A stretch of 17,778 nucleotides of DNA from Methanobacterium sp. (GTDB lineage: Archaea; Methanobacteriota; Methanobacteria; Methanobacteriales; Methanobacteriaceae), in contig JACWMK010000042.1 of assembly GCA_015661405.1 (NCBI GenBank), positions 1-17,778 of the forward strand, read 5' to 3'. Positions within the stretch are counted from its first letter, which is position 1; every line of letters starts with the position of its first letter. Both the position numbers and the translations under genes were made by a program. Below, one piece after another: positions 1 to 6,539 of this stretch. A model generated the notes under the pieces. The model ran no database searches. It was not told the DNA's origin and saw only the letters and a list, made by a program, of their open reading frames with translations.

Positions 1-2
1 GT

Positions 3-1055
3 AGTTTGATTGAGGCTAGTGTAGATCCATTGGTAACTATTGGTCCCGATGGGAAAATCACCGATGTAAATAACTCCACAGAAAAAGTTACTGGTTATAA
101 TCGAGATGAACTTATTGGTACTGATTTCTCTGATTACTTCACCGAACCTGAGAAAGCTAGAGAAGGATATAAACAGGTATTCCAGGATGGTTTTGTACGA
201 GATTATGAGTTAAAGATTAAACATAAAAATAGGAATATTATTCCTGTTTTGTATAATGCATCGGTTTATCATGATGATGATGGTGAAGTTATTGGTGTTT
301 TTGCTGCTGCACGTGATATAACTGAACGTAAAAAGGTTGAGGAGATGTTGAAATTGAATATTGATGAGCTTGCCCGTTCTAATGCGGAGCTTGAGCAGTT
401 TGCTTATGTTTCATCTCATGATTTGCAGGAGCCTTTAAGGATGATTGGTAGTTATTTACAGCTTTTAGAACGTAGGTATGAGGGTCAGCTTGATGATAAG
501 GCTGATAAGTATATTCGTTTTGCTGTGGATGGCGCGTATCGTATGCAACACCTTATAAATGATCTTTTAGAATTTTCAAGAGTGACTACTCACGCTAAAG
601 ATTTAGAAATTACCAATGTTGAATCTGTTTATAATCAAGTATTAATTAATTTAGAAGTCTCGATGAAGGAGAATAATGCTATTATTACGTATGATCAATT
701 CCCGGAAGTGATGGCGGATGATATTCAGTTAAGTCAGGTGTTTCAGAATTTAATTAGTAATGCTATTAAGTTTAGAGGGGAAGATGATCCAAAAATTCAT
801 ATTGGTGTTATTAGAGAAAGTGAACAATGGTTATTTTCAGTGAAAGATAATGGTATTGGAATTGATTCTAAACATAAGGATAGAATTTTTGAAGTATTTA
901 AAAGATTACATAAGAGGAGAGATTATCCTGGGACAGGTATAGGACTTTCAATTTGTAAAAAGATTATTGAAAGGCATGGTGGGAATATTTGGGTAGAATC
1001 TGAATTAGGTTATGGTTCAGTATTTTACTTCACTTTACCAGTTAAGGAGGTTTAA
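3..1055 (+). CDS. PAS-domain sensor histidine kinase, 5' end cut by the window
   Basis: Sensor kinase that autophosphorylates on a histidine and passes the phosphate to a response regulator. Numbering from the TTG at 6, a PAS domain covers about 1-105 and ends in the typical DITERKK linker. The dimerisation/phosphoacceptor helix follows with the H box SSHDLQEPLR (His138). The HATPase domain shows the N box (QNLISNAIKFRG, 246-257), DNGIGI (281-286) and GTGIGLSICKK (309-319). No membrane segment is visible. The frame is open to the window edge and reads S-L-I-E-A-S, as inside a PAS domain, so the true start, and perhaps more sensor domains, lie upstream; the TTG at 6 is probably not the start. 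The stop is 6 bases before the next gene, whose ribosome binding site AAGGAGG (1044-1050) lies inside this gene. H-box style resembles Cph1-type kinases. Ligand unknown. Confidence 0.93.
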   Translation, partial: SLIEASVDPLVTIGPDGKITDVNNSTEKVTGYNRDELIGTDFSDYFTEPEKAREGYKQVFQDGFVRDYELKIKHKNRNIIPVLYNASVYHDDDGEVIGVFAAARDITERKKVEEMLKLNIDELARSNAELEQFAYVSSHDLQEPLRMIGSYLQLLERRYEGQLDDKADKYIRFAVDGAYRMQHLINDLLEFSRVTTHAKDLEITNVESVYNQVLINLEVSMKENNAIITYDQFPEVMADDIQLSQVFQNLISNAIKFRGEDDPKIHIGVIRESEQWLFSVKDNGIGIDSKHKDRIFEVFKRLHKRRDYPGTGIGLSICKKIIERHGGNIWVESELGYGSVFYFTLPVKEV

Positions 1056-1061
1056 TTTAAA

Positions 1062-1508
1062 ATGATTAGAGGATTGAATGGTAGACCAGTAGAGATTCTT
1101 TTAGTTGAAGATAATGAAGGAGATATTGGATTAGTTGAAGAAGTTTTTGAGGAAGGTAGGATTAATAATAATCTTAGTGTGGCTGAAGATGGTGATGAAG
1201 CAATGATGTTCTTGCGTAAGGAAGGACAGTTTGCAAATGCTACTCGACCGGATTTAATATTATTAGATTTGAATTTACCAGGTAAGGATGGACGTGAAGT
1301 GCTTAAAGAAGTGAAAGAAGATGATAATCTTAAAAAGATTCCAATCGTGGTTTTAACCACCTCTAAAGCCGAGGAGGATATATTGAAATCTTATGATCTA
1401 CATGCTAATTCCTATATTACTAAACCAGTTGATTTTGATCAATTTATAAATGTTATTAAATCTATTGAGAGTTTCTGGTTAGAGGTTGTGAAACTACCAT
1501 CACAATAA
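1062..1508 (+). CDS. Stand-alone response regulator, Rcp1-like receiver
   Basis: Single-domain CheY-fold receiver of 148 residues with no output domain, so it probably acts as a phosphorelay intermediate or through protein contacts. The acidic pocket is E16-D17 (LLVEDNEGD), the phosphoacceptor is Asp69 (LILLDLNLPGKDG), the switch threonine is T99/T100 (VVLTTS) and the conserved Lys121-Pro122 follows. The SYITKPVDFDQF C-terminal motif matches the Rcp1 subfamily, which in cyanobacteria pairs with Cph1-type kinases; both flanking genes are kinases with that style of H box. AAGGAGG lies 11 bases before the ATG. Part of an operon: 6 bases after the upstream kinase and 27 before the downstream hybrid. 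The minus-strand reading frame inside it is a shadow. Confidence 0.95.
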   Translation: MIRGLNGRPVEILLVEDNEGDIGLVEEVFEEGRINNNLSVAEDGDEAMMFLRKEGQFANATRPDLILLDLNLPGKDGREVLKEVKEDDNLKKIPIVVLTTSKAEEDILKSYDLHANSYITKPVDFDQFINVIKSIESFWLEVVKLPSQ

Positions 1509-1535
1509 ATATTTAATTTTATTTAAATTAAGGAA

Positions 1536-2765
1536 ATGATTTATCTTATGGTTAAAATTATTAAAATATTATTATTTGAGGATAATCCGGGGGATGCGGG
1601 TTTAATTGAAGAGATGGTTAATGATTCCGCTAATTATTCATATGAATTAGTTATTGTCGAAACTATGGAAGATGGTATAGATCTTCTTAAAATGGGTAGT
1701 TATGATATTATTTTATTAGATTTAGGATTACCTGATTGTGATGGTATTAATACTTTTCTTAATGTACAGAAGGTAAGCTTTGAAACTCCTGTTATAATAT
1801 TAACTGGTTTAAATGTTGAAGATATTGCTGTAAAAGCTGTTAAAATGGGTGCTCAGGATTATTTAACTAAAGGAAATGTTGACACGGAACTTTTAGAGCG
1901 GTCCATTAAATATTCTATTGAACGTAAAAAAGTGCAAATAGAGCTTCAAAAATATCGTGATAATTTAGAGGAACAAGTAGAAAAACGTACAGAAGAATTA
2001 GATAAAGCTAATAAAAGATTAAAAATTGAAATTGAGGATCATAAACAGACGGAATTGAAACTTAGTAAATATTTAGCTGAGTTGAAACGTTCTAATAAGG
2101 AATTACAGCAGTTTGCTTATGTAGCTTCTCATGACTTGCAGGAGCCTTTAAGGATGGTTGCTAGTTTCACCCAATTATTAGCTAAGAGGTATAAAGGTCA
2201 ACTTGATTCAGATGCTGATGAATTCATTAAATTTGCTGTGGATGGTGCTCAGCGTATGCAACTGTTAATTAATGATTTATTAGCTTATTCCCGGGTTTCA
2301 AGTAGAGTTGAAGAATTTCAATTAGTTGATTTGGAAAAAGTTTTTAATGATACTTTACAGAATTTGAAAGTTTCAATAGATGATAATGATGCACGGATAA
2401 CTAGTGATTCTCTTCCAACTATTGTAGCGGATCAATCTCAGATTAATCAATTATTCCAAAATCTATTAGGTAATGCGATTAAATTCAGAGGAGATGAAAC
2501 TCCTGTAATTCATGTTGCGGCTGAGGAAGGGGAGGATGAATGGATATTCCGCGTGATTGATAATGGTATTGGGATAGACTCACAGCATAATGAGAGGATA
2601 TTCCGTGTTTTCCAACGTTTACATGAGCGTGAATCGTATCCGGGTACGGGTATAGGATTGTCGATATGTGAAAAGATTGTAGAACGTCATGGTGGTGATA
2701 TTTGGGTTGATTCCAAATTAGGTGATGGTTCAACATTCAGTTTCACTATTTCTAAATATATTTAA
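1536..2765 (+). CDS. Receiver-histidine kinase hybrid (REC-DHp-HATPase)
   Basis: Hybrid signalling protein of 409 residues with the receiver at the N-terminus. The receiver (about 7-125) has E15-D16, phosphoacceptor Asp62 (LLDLGLPDCDG), T90 and K112. A charged coiled-coil linker (about 128-190) leads to the H box ASHDLQEPLR (His199), then the N box (308-319), DNGIGI (342-347) and GTGIGLSICEK (370-380). No membrane segment or PAS domain. The kinase core is strikingly similar to that of the first gene in the operon (shared FAYV.SHDLQEPLRM, IKFRG, RHGG.IWV.S), indicating duplication. REC-first order suggests that phosphorylation of the receiver controls the kinase. Two starts are possible: ATG 1536, only one base after AAGGA, and ATG 1548 (MVKIIKILLFEDN), 13 bases after it; the second fits the family better. 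Confidence 0.93.
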   Translation: MIYLMVKIIKILLFEDNPGDAGLIEEMVNDSANYSYELVIVETMEDGIDLLKMGSYDIILLDLGLPDCDGINTFLNVQKVSFETPVIILTGLNVEDIAVKAVKMGAQDYLTKGNVDTELLERSIKYSIERKKVQIELQKYRDNLEEQVEKRTEELDKANKRLKIEIEDHKQTELKLSKYLAELKRSNKELQQFAYVASHDLQEPLRMVASFTQLLAKRYKGQLDSDADEFIKFAVDGAQRMQLLINDLLAYSRVSSRVEEFQLVDLEKVFNDTLQNLKVSIDDNDARITSDSLPTIVADQSQINQLFQNLLGNAIKFRGDETPVIHVAAEEGEDEWIFRVIDNGIGIDSQHNERIFRVFQRLHERESYPGTGIGLSICEKIVERHGGDIWVDSKLGDGSTFSFTISKYI

Positions 2766-2856
2766 AAAAAATAATTAAAATCTTTTCTTGAAATTCTTTT
2801 ATTATATTCTTAATTCTTTAAAATAATATTATATCTAACTCATTGACTGTGCTGAA

Positions 2857-2932
2857 ACCACTGTTATCAAATTAACTGTGATAATTAAAGTGGTGAGTAT
2901 TATTATGAATGATTTCATAATAACAATCATTC
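2857..2932. terminator. Two adjacent hairpins between convergent genes
   Basis: Two inverted repeats lie between the end of the kinase operon and the stop of the minus-strand 48-residue gene. The first pairs ACCACT-g-TTATCA (2857-2869) with TGATAA (2879-2884) and AGTGGT (2889-2894). The second pairs GAATGATT (2907-2914) with AATCATTC (2925-2932) and overlaps the minus-strand stop codon. Position suggests transcription termination or 3'-end protection, but neither is followed by a long T run, so the role is an inference. Confidence 0.4.
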
Positions 2933-3073
2933 TTCTTGAATCGTTGATACTCGTTCATCAATAATGTATTTATTTGAATACCAAAGGAAACAATCTAGAC
3001 AAAGGGTGACACCTTGCCAGTTATATCTTTTAGGATAGCAAACTTCACCACAAACCTCACAAACTTCATCCAT
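2927..3073 (-). CDS. Small Cys-rich (zinc-finger-like) protein, 48 residues
   Basis: Short gene in the AT-rich gap after the kinase operon. Translation from ATG 3073 starts M-D-E-V-C-E-V-C-G-E-V-C-Y and continues to a second C-L-D-C pair, giving Cys5-x2-Cys8, Cys12 and Cys25-x2-Cys28: two CxxC knuckles 16 residues apart, typical of a zinc ribbon or treble-clef mini-protein. The C-terminal part (29-48) is aromatic then charged, ending STIQEE. A ribosome binding site GGTGA lies 6 bases before the ATG. Real status is supported by the paired cysteines, the ribosome binding site and higher GC than the flanks. Target unknown; such microproteins often bind nucleic acid or a partner protein. The other minus-strand small gene lies 85 bases upstream, so the two may be cotranscribed. 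Confidence 0.72.
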   Translation of the reverse strand: MDEVCEVCGEVCYPKRYNWQGVTLCLDCFLWYSNKYIIDERVSTIQEE

Positions 3074-3158
3074 TATTTTTCACCATTCCTAATTTTTTTT
3101 TTAAAGATATTAGAATAAAAATAAAAAAAATTAAGATATATTGAAAAAATATTTTTTT

Positions 3159-3263
3159 TTAGAAGGCTGCTTTTAATGCAATGAAGGTCAAGAAACTGCA
3201 GAAGATAAGCATTAATAGCATGGTTGAGGTTACTATTAAACCATCAATTTCAAATTTATTCAT
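3159..3263 (-). CDS. Small single-span membrane protein, 34 residues
   Basis: Microprotein gene: ATG at 3263 is preceded 7 bases upstream by a near-perfect ribosome binding site AGGAGGA (3277-3271). The product begins M-N-K-F-E-I-D-G, followed by one hydrophobic stretch of about 20 residues (LIVTSTMLLMLIFCSFLTFI) and ends A-L-K-A-A-F. The acidic N-terminus and single Lys at the C-terminal boundary suggest one transmembrane helix; topology cannot be fixed. A TATA-like TATAAAAAAA (3350-3341) on the same strand would give a leader of about 60 bases. It lies upstream of the 48-residue Cys-rich gene on the same strand. Function unknown; proteins of this size are often regulatory subunits of larger membrane complexes, but no such complex is encoded next to it. 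Confidence 0.68.
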   Translation of the reverse strand: MNKFEIDGLIVTSTMLLMLIFCSFLTFIALKAAF

Positions 3264-3422
3264 TTTACTATCCTCCTGATTCTGATGAATTTCCCGTAGA
3301 TTTGTTCTTTATCTTGATAGAGTTTTTAGATAATTTTTTATTTTTTTATAGCCATTTTTTACTAATCCTTTAAGATCAGTTTATTGTGATTTTTTTTTAA
3401 AAATTTATTAATAAGTTTATTA

Positions 3423-3462
3423 ATGAAATAAGCCTTAATACACCTTATTTCATCTTAATACA
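3423..3462. repeat. 10-bp inverted repeat plus 9-base direct repeat
   Basis: ATGAAATAAG (3423-3432) is the exact reverse complement of CTTATTTCAT (3444-3453), with an 11-base spacer. Overlapping it, CTTAATACA occurs at 3434-3442 and again at 3454-3462, exactly 20 bases (about two helical turns) apart. The arrangement could be an operator for a dimeric regulator or a hairpin; no T run follows it. Confidence 0.6.
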
Positions 3463-3507
3463 TGTAAGTTGATCATCATTAATAAAGATTTGTAATAATC
3501 AAAAAAA

Positions 3508-3523
3508 TGTGATCATTATCACA
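3508..3523. promoter_or_regulatory. TGTGAT-N4-ATCACA palindrome, possible operator
   Basis: A perfect 6+6 inverted repeat with a 4-base spacer. The half ATTATCACAGT (3515-3525) also occurs as its reverse complement at 2876-2886, inside the hairpin on the other side of the microprotein genes. It resembles a bacterial CRP-type site, but CRP itself is not expected here; a dimeric helix-turn-helix regulator is the plausible binder. Function is inferred from symmetry only. Confidence 0.35.
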
Positions 3524-3742
3524 GTAGCTTTAAAAAATTGTGAAAATAAATTAGAAATAGTAAATAAATCAAAAAAATAATATAAAAAATTCAAAAATAA
3601 TAATTTATAAATTAATGATTTTAAATAAAATTAATAAAAAAACTAAGATAAATATTCAAAACATAATATTTTATTGTGGGACATGTACTTCAAGTGTAAA
3701 TTAATTCACTTTTAAGGTAAATAAATTAGTGATGTTTATATC

Positions 3743-3804
3743 ATAAAATTACATATTAGTCATGATATGAAATTTTACATTTATATACATAAGATAAAAT
3801 TACA
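3743..3804 (+). promoter_or_regulatory. Promoter of the DUF2769-like gene with flanking 11-base repeats
   Basis: TTTATATA at 3780-3787 matches the archaeal TATA consensus and would start transcription near 3810, about 20 bases before the ATG, just before the ribosome binding site AGGGGGA (3816-3822). ATAAAATTACA occurs exactly at 3743-3753 and 3794-3804, one copy upstream and one downstream of the TATA box, and a related ATTTTACAT sits against the box. The placement is suited to a repressor that blocks TBP or polymerase. Confidence 0.55.
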
Positions 3805-3829
3805 AATATTAAATTAGGGGGACTTAATC

Positions 3830-4228
3830 ATGTTAAAAATAGATTTTAACCGGGAAAATATAGAAAAATGCCTCTGTACTGGTTGTCCTGTACAAAAAGA
3901 AAATAGTTGTATAAAAGATCAAGTACAAGAAATGGAAGAAATTAGTAAAGATATAGATATAGACACTGGAGTTATGATAGGGCCCGATGAAGTGCCGAAA
4001 CTTTACTGTGCCACAGGTAAAACAAAATGTAACAATTTACATACTCATGAAGAATGTCAATGCCCCCAATGTGAAGTGTGGAAGGAAAATGATCTAGAAG
4101 TTAGAGATGCATTCGCTTACTTCTGTGTTAATGGACGTGCAGTTGAATGTTGTAAAATAACTAATGATGAAGAAGATTTTGATAATAAATCACGAGAAAT
4201 GAGACGAATTTATTATACACCCATATAA
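3830..4228 (+). CDS. Cys-rich DUF2769-like protein
   Basis: Soluble protein of 132 residues with twelve cysteines. The N-terminal block C14-x-C16-x2-C19...C27 (KCLCTGCPVQ...NSC) resembles the archaeal DUF2769 family, whose function is not known. The second block has C60, C67, C76-x-C78-x2-C81 (ECQCPQCEVW), C99 and C107-C108, so the protein looks like two related metal-binding modules. The cysteine spacing suggests Zn or an Fe-S cluster; the sequence alone does not decide. No signal peptide or membrane segment. ATG 3830 follows AGGGGGA by 7 bases and has its own strong promoter, so it is probably a monocistronic, regulated gene. The next gene is convergent, 14 bases away. Confidence 0.85.
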   Translation: MLKIDFNRENIEKCLCTGCPVQKENSCIKDQVQEMEEISKDIDIDTGVMIGPDEVPKLYCATGKTKCNNLHTHEECQCPQCEVWKENDLEVRDAFAYFCVNGRAVECCKITNDEEDFDNKSREMRRIYYTPI

Positions 4229-4242
4229 ATAAAATTTATTTT

Positions 4243-5448
4243 TTATATTAATTCTTCTTTTATTTCTTTACTTTCCTCCCTTCCAGGTAGGATGGTTTTT
4301 ATACTCATTAAAGCAGTTATAATTACAATAACGCCTAATAAATAATAAATCCATACAGCTAAATCCATAGGCCCTGTTTCAACCCATACTATAGTTGAAG
4401 CCAAGCCGATAGCATAAAAACTGGTATATAATCCTTTCTTTACTGTTTGTAAGTAATGTAATAACTCCAATACTAATCCAAGGAAAAACATCTGCACAGC
4501 CAATCCTAAATAACCCGCGTCCAAAATAGCCGGTCCAAATATAGTAGAGGTAATGGATGTATGATACTTTAAGAGGAATTGTCCTAAAACCAGACGAGGA
4601 TCAACGGAATTCGTAAAACCAGTTAATACTGAATACGTTAATAATCCATGACTAGAATTTTGCACTGCAACAATTTTATCTAGAATAGTAAGAGTATAAC
4701 CCGCCCTGATAAACACTAAACTTAATGGATTCACATTACTCCAATGCTGCCATTGAATGGATATAGCAGCCACATATCCTACAATAAGACCCGAAACAAT
4801 TATAACAGGAACTAAAATATATAAATATTTAAAATTATTTCCAGTAACATAAAAAACTGTTATCAATACACTAAGAATTATACCAACAAGCGTAGCTCGA
4901 TAACCAGTTGCAGCAAACAGAATTAATCCTATAAAAACCAATAAAAAATATTTCTTATCATAAAATTTAGCCATTAAACTCGTTATTGCAATTAAAAATA
5001 TACAGTAAGCAACTACAGTGATATTATTATAAGCTACAGCTTTCAAATATCCACTGAAAAGTGGAATACCGCCCAAGAAATACAAATTAATTAATTGCAC
5101 AATCAATGGAATTGAAACAAAAATCAATACATTTCTTTCCGTGAATCGTGAATTAATCTGAATGTAATCAATGAAAGTTTTAAAAATATTAAAACCATTA
5201 TTCCCCTTAAGATTTTTTTTAAAAAATTTATTTTCAATAATTCCAGCAAATAAAAAACCTGCAATAAAGATTAACGAACCATAAATAATATATAAATAAG
5301 TTAGTAATGAAACCGGACTTAACCCTCTTAAATGATATTGTGTACCTATGATTGCAAATAAAACATAAAAAAATATTACAACCAGTAGAATAAGAGGAGA
5401 GAAAATATTAATATTTTTAACTTCCATAAAGTCCATTACACCATTCAA
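4243..5448 (-). CDS. Oligosaccharide repeat unit polymerase-like membrane protein
   Basis: Integral membrane protein of up to 401 residues with about ten hydrophobic spans (from TTG numbering roughly 15-35, 47-70, 106-128, 143-160, 167-202, 207-229, 313-334, 343-358, 364-383). Motifs GGIPLFSG (126-133) and TGYRATLVGI (181-190), followed by a long loop with few charges, fit the archaeal oligosaccharide repeat unit polymerase family (Wzy-like, formerly DUF70). Such proteins would join glycan repeat units at the membrane for surface polysaccharide or S-layer glycans; no glycosyltransferases lie nearby, so the substrate is unknown. The furthest start is a TTG (5448). A TATA-like TTTATATT (5455-5448) overlaps that codon, so ATG 5436 or more likely ATG 5427 (MEVKNINIF) is the real, possibly leaderless, start. 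The C-terminal tail is charged (EESKEIKEELI). Confidence 0.78.
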   Translation of the reverse strand: MNGVMDFMEVKNINIFSPLILLVVIFFYVLFAIIGTQYHLRGLSPVSLLTYLYIIYGSLIFIAGFLFAGIIENKFFKKNLKGNNGFNIFKTFIDYIQINSRFTERNVLIFVSIPLIVQLINLYFLGGIPLFSGYLKAVAYNNITVVAYCIFLIAITSLMAKFYDKKYFLLVFIGLILFAATGYRATLVGIILSVLITVFYVTGNNFKYLYILVPVIIVSGLIVGYVAAISIQWQHWSNVNPLSLVFIRAGYTLTILDKIVAVQNSSHGLLTYSVLTGFTNSVDPRLVLGQFLLKYHTSITSTIFGPAILDAGYLGLAVQMFFLGLVLELLHYLQTVKKGLYTSFYAIGLASTIVWVETGPMDLAVWIYYLLGVIVIITALMSIKTILPGREESKEIKEELI

Positions 5449-5534
5449 ATATAAATACTAAACTAATAAAGTTTCACAAAAAATTATTATAAACTATAAT
5501 AATCTAACTTAAATTCTTAGGAGTAAATAATAAC

Positions 5535-5981
5535 ATGTATGATAAAATATTATTACCAACGGATGGTTCAATTAACGCTAGACGGGCAGGTAAACATGCA
5601 TTATGGATTGCTGATGAAAGTAATGCTGAAATAGTGGTTTTAAATGTAATTGATGTTAACTATCTTCAACCATCTTATTTACCAAGTTTCAATAAAAATT
5701 TGGATAACTGTCTAATAGATGAAGGTAAAAAAGCACTTCAAGAATTTAAAACAGATTTAGAGGAAAGTCAATGCCAAGGCTTATGTAAAAATATTAAATT
5801 CACCAATATGATTAAAGAAGGAAAACCACACTTGATGATCCTTAAAACGATTGATGAAGAAAATATTGATTTAGTGATTATGGGAGCATCTGGTATACAT
5901 GGTGTAGATCGGTTTATACTGGGAAAAGTGACTGAGAGGGTATTAAGAGAAACAAAAACACCTATCCTAGTGGTAAGATAA
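5535..5981 (+). CDS. Universal stress protein (UspA family)
   Basis: Single-domain UspA protein of 148 residues, the usual length. It starts MYDKILLPTDGS, the typical first strand and phosphate loop with Asp10, and ends with the family pattern VIMGASGIHG...FILGKVTERVLRETKTPILVVR. The ATP-binding signature G-x2-G-x9-G-S/T is present as G117-AS-G120-x9-G130, but the last residue is Lys131 instead of Ser/Thr, so nucleotide binding may be altered. Cys59, Cys80 and Cys84 lie in the variable middle. Cytoplasmic, probably dimeric. ATG 5535 follows AGGAG (5519-5523) by 11 bases, and a TATA-like TTATAAA lies near 5487-5493. It is divergent from the polymerase-like gene across an 86-base promoter region. 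Physiological role unknown. Confidence 0.93.
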   Translation: MYDKILLPTDGSINARRAGKHALWIADESNAEIVVLNVIDVNYLQPSYLPSFNKNLDNCLIDEGKKALQEFKTDLEESQCQGLCKNIKFTNMIKEGKPHLMILKTIDEENIDLVIMGASGIHGVDRFILGKVTERVLRETKTPILVVR

Positions 5982-6177
5982 AAAAAATCGGAGAACTGAA
6001 AATATAAAGGAATAAATTGGATCTAAGTTTTCTAAAATAAAATTTATTATTTGAATTAATAAAAATTTTCAGATTGAACTCTATTATAAGTGTTAAATTT
6101 AGAGATATAATAATTATTTAAGAATTAATATGAATATTATTTATTTTATGAATAATAATAATAATATTATTAGAGTG

Positions 6178-6217
6178 TCTTAAATTAGGAAATACCTGTT
6201 TTAAGAGTCTTTTTTTT
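6178..6217 (+). terminator. Hairpin followed by T run
   Basis: TCTTAAA (6178-6184) pairs with TTTAAGA (6200-6206) over a 15-base loop, followed within 3 bases by eight T (6210-6217). It would end transcripts reading from the UspA gene about 200 bases upstream. The long loop keeps confidence moderate. Confidence 0.4.
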
Positions 6218-6230
6218 AAATTTATTAATC

Positions 6231-6244
6231 AAAAGTTTTATATA
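6231..6244 (+). promoter_or_regulatory. Strong archaeal TATA box without an adjacent gene
   Basis: AAAAG followed by TTTTATATA gives a BRE-like purine stretch and a consensus TATA box (6237-6244). Transcription would begin near 6262-6266, while the next coding start is 6540. It is either a distal promoter with a leader of about 275 bases or the promoter of a small non-coding RNA. Confidence 0.45.
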
Positions 6245-6301
6245 CGATGCTTCAGTTATCAATGTTATCCTGAGAAAAAATGTTTCCTTTTTATTAAAAA
6301 A

Positions 6302-6329
6302 TAGGTTTATATTATTAGGTTTATATTAT
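6302..6329. repeat. 14-base perfect tandem duplication
   Basis: TAGGTTTATATTAT occurs at 6302-6315 and directly again at 6316-6329. Each copy includes a TATA-like TTTATATT. Probably a slippage duplication; whether either copy works as a promoter element is unknown. Confidence 0.8.
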
Positions 6330-6539
6330 AGTTCAGGAAAATGTTTTGTTTTACGTAAATAAAAACTGTTTAACAAATTATAAATTTATGAAAAAGATAT
6401 TTTTACTTACTTAAAACAAAAATAGAAAAAAAATTTTAATGGAATAATAAAAAGAAAATAAAAAAATAAAAAAAACTGAATTTATAGTATAAAGACTATA
6501 AATTAAAAATAAAAGAATAAAAGAGAGGTTTAAATTAAC

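Larger units (their letters stand above)
3264..3829. other. 566-base AT-rich gap with repeats and promoters
   Basis: Divergent intergenic region between the minus-strand microproteins and the DUF2769-like gene. No open frame with a credible ribosome binding site was found. It holds a 10-bp inverted repeat with a direct repeat (3423-3462), a TGTGAT/ATCACA palindrome (3508-3523), an 11-base direct repeat around the downstream promoter (3743-3804), and long A/T runs. Most of it is probably promoter and operator DNA. Confidence 0.6.
5982..6539. other. 558-base AT-rich gap with an unassigned promoter
   Basis: No open frame with a ribosome binding site is present on either strand. It contains a hairpin plus T run (6178-6217), a strong TATA box (6237-6244) with no gene close behind it, and a 14-base tandem duplication (6302-6329). 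TATA-like TTTATAGT (about 6480-6487) and CTATAAAT (about 6495) nearer the PepSY gene are a better promoter for that gene. Confidence 0.6.

Noticed and set aside
1052..1360. 102-codon minus-strand frame inside the response regulator gene
   Set aside because: Low-complexity Ser/Leu-rich product lying wholly within a confident gene on the other strand, and no ribosome binding site.
2485..2736. 83-codon minus-strand His-rich frame inside the hybrid kinase
   Set aside because: The His-rich product arises from antisense of Asp/Gly codons of the HATPase domain.
3508..3523. Reading the TGTGAT palindrome as a CRP/FNR site
   Set aside because: CRP-type regulation is not expected in this lineage, and the match is only by symmetry; reported just as a possible operator.
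2766..3829. CRISPR array or tRNA gene in the long gap
   Set aside because: Repeats are short and unevenly spaced with no array, and no cloverleaf with a T-loop motif could be found.
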